Of a DNA stretch of 63,741 nucleotides, positions 60,443 to 63,741 are shown in pieces; positions within the stretch are counted from its first letter, which is position 1, and every line of letters starts with the position of its first letter. The DNA is from Oscillospiraceae bacterium (GTDB lineage Bacteria > Bacillota > Clostridia > Oscillospirales > SIG627). Where the stretch lies: positions 1 to 63,741 of the forward strand of contig SVQQ01000009.1 in the NCBI GenBank assembly GCA_015065265.1, in the 5' to 3' direction. A program made the position numbers and the translations under genes. The notes beneath the pieces are model-generated. The model ran no database searches. It worked only from the letters and a program-made list of their open reading frames with translations, and was not told the origin of the DNA.

Positions 60443-61630
60443 TTATTTTGATACGCCAACTGCAAGGGCTTCTCCTTCATAAACGAGATACACGTTTTCC
60501 TCGTCAAGAAGTTCTACCGAGCGATAACTTCTTTCGGCTGCGTAACTTTTTTGTTTCTTTTGTTTTAAATCTATTACCGTAATATCCTCTACACCAAGAA
60601 CGAAAGTAAAGGCTTCGGAGATGCAAAGGTCTGTTATTTCAGAGTTTACGTCGCACTCCATATAAGTATTTCCATCGCCGTCAAATATAATCAGGTGATG
60701 TTCTTTACCTACCATATTTTCGTTAAGGACAAGGACTGTTTTGTCACTTCCTGTGTCGAACTTGCGAAGAGTTTTAGAGTTGAAGAAATATTCGTTTTTG
60801 AGTTTTCCGTCAATGGAATAAAAGCGGAGTGCTTTATCTGTCAGGAATACTATATTACCTTCGTCGTTAAATCGTATCTTAACTGCAAGTTCCCCTTCAA
60901 AGTCAACGGTCTTTATAACCTTATCGGAAGATGCTGAAAGAATAATGAGACTGGATAACATATCCCCTGAGGTTGTATTCCTGATAGTGCCTACCGACAT
61001 ATAGACGTCGCCATCTGTATGGATATCGGCGGTCACGGCATATTTATCTGCACTTTTCCAGTTGAAGATATTTTCAAAACTGTTGTTGTATACTTTAAGG
61101 GCGGAAGTGTAGTCCTTTATAGCGGTTACTACACAGAAGTTGCCTTTGTGGTCAAGGGCTACGTCGTATACGGGATAGTCGAAGTTGTTTTCCCACAGTT
61201 TTGAAAAGGAGTTAAAAATGCCAACGTATTTCGATCCTAAATCATAAACCGCAAAATACTTTTCGCCAACTGATACTGCAGGGGTTAAAAGTGCAAGGTC
61301 ACTGTTCAAAATCTCCTTTGAGGTAAGGTCGTATATTTTAAGTGACGATTTATTGAGCACTACCAAATCTTCTTTGAAAGAGGCGGTAACTGTGGCGGAA
61401 TCTGGCTCGAAGGTTATCTGTGCCTTTTCTTCGCTACCGAGTACCACAGGCTTTACGTTTACGTATTTCATGAGATATCTGAAATTCTCTATAGTCAAGT
61501 CTTCACGGTAGGAAAAAACAGCGAAAATAACAAACAGCACAAGAATTGTGACAATTATGTGTCTTATTCTTTTTATGCGGGAATATGCGCCTGTATATCC
61601 GTTTTGGTTTTTATCCTTGTTTTCCGCCAT
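60443..61630 (-). CDS. DUF5711 family membrane-anchored protein
   Basis: A 395-residue protein: basic N-terminus, one membrane helix (about 27-44, HIIVTILVLFVIFAVF), then about 340 extracytoplasmic residues with repeated short beta motifs (VVLNKSSLKIYDL, FAVYDLGSKYVGIF, VFLTDKALRFYSIDG) resembling a beta propeller. This fits the DUF5711 family of Clostridia. Function unknown. It lies between truA and cvpA in the long operon. Confidence 0.8.
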   Translation of the reverse strand: MAENKDKNQNGYTGAYSRIKRIRHIIVTILVLFVIFAVFSYREDLTIENFRYLMKYVNVKPVVLGSEEKAQITFEPDSATVTASFKEDLVVLNKSSLKIYDLTSKEILNSDLALLTPAVSVGEKYFAVYDLGSKYVGIFNSFSKLWENNFDYPVYDVALDHKGNFCVVTAIKDYTSALKVYNNSFENIFNWKSADKYAVTADIHTDGDVYMSVGTIRNTTSGDMLSSLIILSASSDKVIKTVDFEGELAVKIRFNDEGNIVFLTDKALRFYSIDGKLKNEYFFNSKTLRKFDTGSDKTVLVLNENMVGKEHHLIIFDGDGNTYMECDVNSEITDLCISEAFTFVLGVEDITVIDLKQKKQKSYAAERSYRSVELLDEENVYLVYEGEALAVGVSK

Positions 61631-61647
61631 ATTTTCCTCCTGTTGTT

Positions 61648-62376
61648 TTAGTATTCTGCTTTGTACAAGTAAAGTCCCGATGGACCTGCGGTGAAGCCCG
61701 CATAGGTGCGGTCTTTCTTTTCGATAATTTCTTTTATAGTAAGTGACGTTCTGTTAAGGTTTACGTCAATTAGTGTTCCGACAATGATGCGCACCATATT
61801 GTATAAAAATCCGTCTGCAGAAACGGAAAAAGTGATAATTCCGTCATTTTCCTCAACCTCTGCTTTATAGATAGTTCTGACTGTGTCTGTAATTTTTGAG
61901 CCTGTCGCCATAAAGGAGACAAAGTCGTGCTTTCCTACAAGGCTTTCGGCGTCCTTCTTCATTTTCTCCACGTCAAGTGGTTGTGGAAAATGAAGAACGC
62001 GTGATGCTAAAAATGGGTCTCTCGTCTCAGTATTGAGAATTTTATAGCGGTATTCCTTAGACTTACAGTCGTATCTTGCGTGGAAGGTGTCAGGGACGAT
62101 TTCACACTCTTTTATCACAATGTCGGGGGGAAGAAAGGTATTCATTCCCTTAACGACGCCTGTGGGGGAAATTTCTCTGTCGGTTTTTACGTTGCACACG
62201 TAGTTTTCGGCGTGTACTCCGCTGTCCGTACGACTGCAACCCGTAACGGTTGCGGATGATGAGAAAAACTTATTTGCAACTTCGGTAAGTTTTCCTTGAA
62301 CGGTGGGGGCGTTTTTCTGAAACTGCCATCCGCTATACTCTTTTCCGTCGAAGGCAAGGGTGAGTTTATAATTCAT
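61648..62376 (-). CDS. truA: tRNA pseudouridine synthase A
   Basis: A 242-residue enzyme that converts U38-U40 of the tRNA anticodon arm to pseudouridine. The catalytic D51 lies in GCSRTDSGVHAENYV; FHARYDCKSKEYRYKI and the C-terminal RNRTSL-type region (LIDVNLNRTSL) are also typical. It is placed directly after ecfT, the arrangement found in many Firmicutes (ecfA1-ecfA2-ecfT-truA). Confidence 0.94.
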   Translation of the reverse strand: MNYKLTLAFDGKEYSGWQFQKNAPTVQGKLTEVANKFFSSSATVTGCSRTDSGVHAENYVCNVKTDREISPTGVVKGMNTFLPPDIVIKECEIVPDTFHARYDCKSKEYRYKILNTETRDPFLASRVLHFPQPLDVEKMKKDAESLVGKHDFVSFMATGSKITDTVRTIYKAEVEENDGIITFSVSADGFLYNMVRIIVGTLIDVNLNRTSLTIKEIIEKKDRTYAGFTAGPSGLYLYKAEY

Positions 62377-62384
62377 CTTTCACC

Positions 62385-63209
62385 TCAAATAGACAGGTCT
62401 GTTGGTATTGAATTAAAGAAAAATACTGCGATGACGAAAATTATGCCAAGTAGCAAAGTAACAACGTCAGTTGCTCGAAGTTTCAAGACTTTCATACGAG
62501 TTCTGCCCTCGTCTCCCCTGTAACATCTGCATTCCATAGCACAGGCAAGTTCGTCGGCTCTGCGAAAAGCGGAGATAAACAGAGGAATGAGAATGGGCAA
62601 AAATGCTTTTGCTTTTTTCACAATTCCACCGCTGTCAAAACCTGCGCCTCTTGCCTTTTGGGCACTTATAATCTTATCGGTTTCTTCAAGAAGTGTGGGG
62701 ATAAATCTGAGTGCTATTGTCATCATCATAGCAAACTCGTGGACAGGGACTTTTATCTTCTTTAGAGGACTAAGGAGTCTTTCAAGTCCGTCGGTGAGGG
62801 ATATGGGAGACGTGGTGTAGGTCAGAAGAACGGAAGTGCCTGTTATAAGCGAGAGAATTCTGACTACCATAAAAATTGCATTGATTATTCCCTGTCGGTA
62901 AATTTTTATAAATTGCCAATGAAAAATGGGGTCTGCGTCAGTAGACGTGAGAAAAATATTTATCACGGCGGTAAACACAAGCAATATCATTACGGGTTTT
63001 ATACTTTTCAAGACAACTTTAAAGGATATTCCCGATATTGCGGTTAAAATGAGTGCTGTCAAAAGTAAGAACAGTAGAGAAAAGAGGTTTTTTGCAAGAA
63101 AAACCGTTACTGCATATATCACCACGAGAATTATCTTAATTCTTGGGTCAAGGTTATGCAGAAAGGAGTCTCCCGAAAAATACTGTCCAAGAGTAATGTC
63201 TTTAAGCAT
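62385..63209 (-). CDS. ecfT: Energy-coupling factor transporter transmembrane protein EcfT
   Basis: A 274-residue membrane protein with five to six helices. The two cytoplasmic coupling helices carry the Ala/Arg-Gly signatures SAQKARGAGFD and ECRCYRGDEG. EcfT links the two EcfA ATPases to interchangeable vitamin-binding S components. No S component is in the window. PnuC at 3.6 kb is an independent uptake system for a vitamin. Confidence 0.93.
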   Translation of the reverse strand: MLKDITLGQYFSGDSFLHNLDPRIKIILVVIYAVTVFLAKNLFSLLFLLLTALILTAISGISFKVVLKSIKPVMILLVFTAVINIFLTSTDADPIFHWQFIKIYRQGIINAIFMVVRILSLITGTSVLLTYTTSPISLTDGLERLLSPLKKIKVPVHEFAMMMTIALRFIPTLLEETDKIISAQKARGAGFDSGGIVKKAKAFLPILIPLFISAFRRADELACAMECRCYRGDEGRTRMKVLKLRATDVVTLLLGIIFVIAVFFFNSIPTDLSI

Positions 63210-63227
63210 TTATATGTCCTTCTTAAA

Positions 63228-63741
63228 TCAGGCTTCAATCGCCTTTTTTATATTCAAATAGGCTTCCTCTACGGTGTAAATTCCTTTTTTTGAGATAAGC
63301 CCCATATCAGTGAGTTTATCGGTGATGGCAGTAATCTGAGGTAGGGCGAGTCCCGATTTTTCAATCAGGTCGGTTTTACAGAATACTTCATCAACACTGC
63401 CCGAGCACAGTACTCCCCCCTCTGACATTACCACAATGTCGTCGGCATATAGTGCCATATCTTCCATACTGTGTGAAATCAAGATTACTGTGGCGTTGTG
63501 ACTCTGTTGCCAGTTTTTTATACCATTGAAAATCTCGTCACGCCCTCTTGGGTCAAGACCTGCGGCAGGTTCGTCAAGGACGATTATTTCAGGCTCCATT
63601 GCCATAATTCCCGCAATTGCCACACGTCTCTTCTGCCCACCTGACAGTTCAAAGGGAGATTTTTCAAAAAGGTCTTCGTCAATACCTACAAATTTTGCGG
63701 CTGCTCTTACCCTTCTGTCAATCTCTTCTTTTGGAAGGTTC
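63228..63741 (-). CDS. ecfA2: Energy-coupling factor ATPase EcfA (N-terminal part beyond window)
   Basis: The frame is open to the right edge. About 170 C-terminal residues are present: signature ELSGGQKRRVAIAG, Walker B IIVLDEPAAGLDPRG, the switch His in LISHSMED, and the accessory C-terminal domain. The P-loop would lie outside the window. Directly upstream of ecfT, so it is most likely the second of the two ECF ATPases (EcfA2); which of the two cannot be proven here. Confidence 0.88.
   Translation of the reverse strand, partial: NLPKEEIDRRVRAAAKFVGIDEDLFEKSPFELSGGQKRRVAIAGIMAMEPEIIVLDEPAAGLDPRGRDEIFNGIKNWQQSHNATVILISHSMEDMALYADDIVVMSEGGVLCSGSVDEVFCKTDLIEKSGLALPQITAITDKLTDMGLISKKGIYTVEEAYLNIKKAIEA

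Noticed and set aside
1..63741. Apparent excess of NACG contexts such as AACGTT and GACGTT in coding regions
   Set aside because: Noticed by eye only. It may simply reflect codon and amino-acid use; without a computed expectation it is not worth claiming.

Overview
The window looks like the chromosome of a low-GC (by eye about 40% GC), Gram-positive anaerobe of the class Clostridia, probably an uncultured gut lineage. The evidence is strong AGGAG-type ribosome binding sites, sigma-A promoters with 17-18 bp spacers, two T-box leaders, rubrerythrin and high-molecular-weight rubredoxin chemistry, a V-type ATPase operon, RqcH, a SpoVB-type flippase, and a Re-type citrate synthase. It is almost entirely genic, with convergent operons separated by bidirectional hairpin terminators.

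Layout. 0-4.3 kb: NAD metabolism (nadB end, nadC, the repressor niaR, and a PnuC transporter behind a structured leader), interrupted by a lone trpB under a tryptophan-type T-box. 4.3-12.7 kb: ileS, a lipoprotein, cardiolipin synthase, pyruvate kinase, RidA and an AEC carrier. 12.8-14.2 kb: a small foreign-looking patch holding a coupled four-helix-bundle/nucleotidyltransferase pair and an array of ATGATG/CATCAT mini-hairpins beside tRNA-Leu(CAA). 14.4-22.6 kb: rpmE, hflX, yigZ, thyA-folA, an RNA methyltransferase and gltX-glnS. 22.6-27.6 kb: membrane and lipid genes (flippase, nnrD, diacylglycerol kinase) and a phosphoesterase. 27.7-36.0 kb: a complete nine-gene V-ATPase operon whose rotor subunit carries a Na+-binding signature. 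36.0-44.4 kb: a cytidylate-kinase-like protein, cysK, a TetR-ABC exporter unit with an evident operator, a flavin reductase-rubredoxin-rubrerythrin fusion, a DUF975 protein and a T-box controlled thrS. 44.5-49.6 kb: a DtxR-type regulator and an operon for Re-citrate synthase, aconitase and NADP-isocitrate dehydrogenase, that is, the oxidative branch from acetyl-CoA and oxaloacetate to 2-oxoglutarate. 49.6-63.7 kb: a run of 13 minus-strand genes with no gap above about 32 nt (ECF transporter, truA, DUF5711, cvpA, pgsA, clpE, a P-type-ATPase-like protein, DUF1858, trmK, nif3, rqcH and a sugar kinase).

The most unusual items are these. (1) An 867-residue protein has the P-type ATPase fold, but every catalytic motif is lost (DKTG is DNSR, TGES is TGNA, and the GDGxND loop is gone); it directly follows clpE. 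(2) The tetranucleotide GATC is nearly absent: about 11 sites found by eye against roughly 200 expected. (3) The pnuC leader has mutually exclusive hairpins, one of them terminator-like. (4) A mirror-symmetric hairpin array sits in front of the four-helix-bundle gene. (5) A redox gene fusion still keeps an internal ribosome binding site and start codon for free-standing rubrerythrin.

All family assignments come from reading motifs in the translated sequence. No database search was run.
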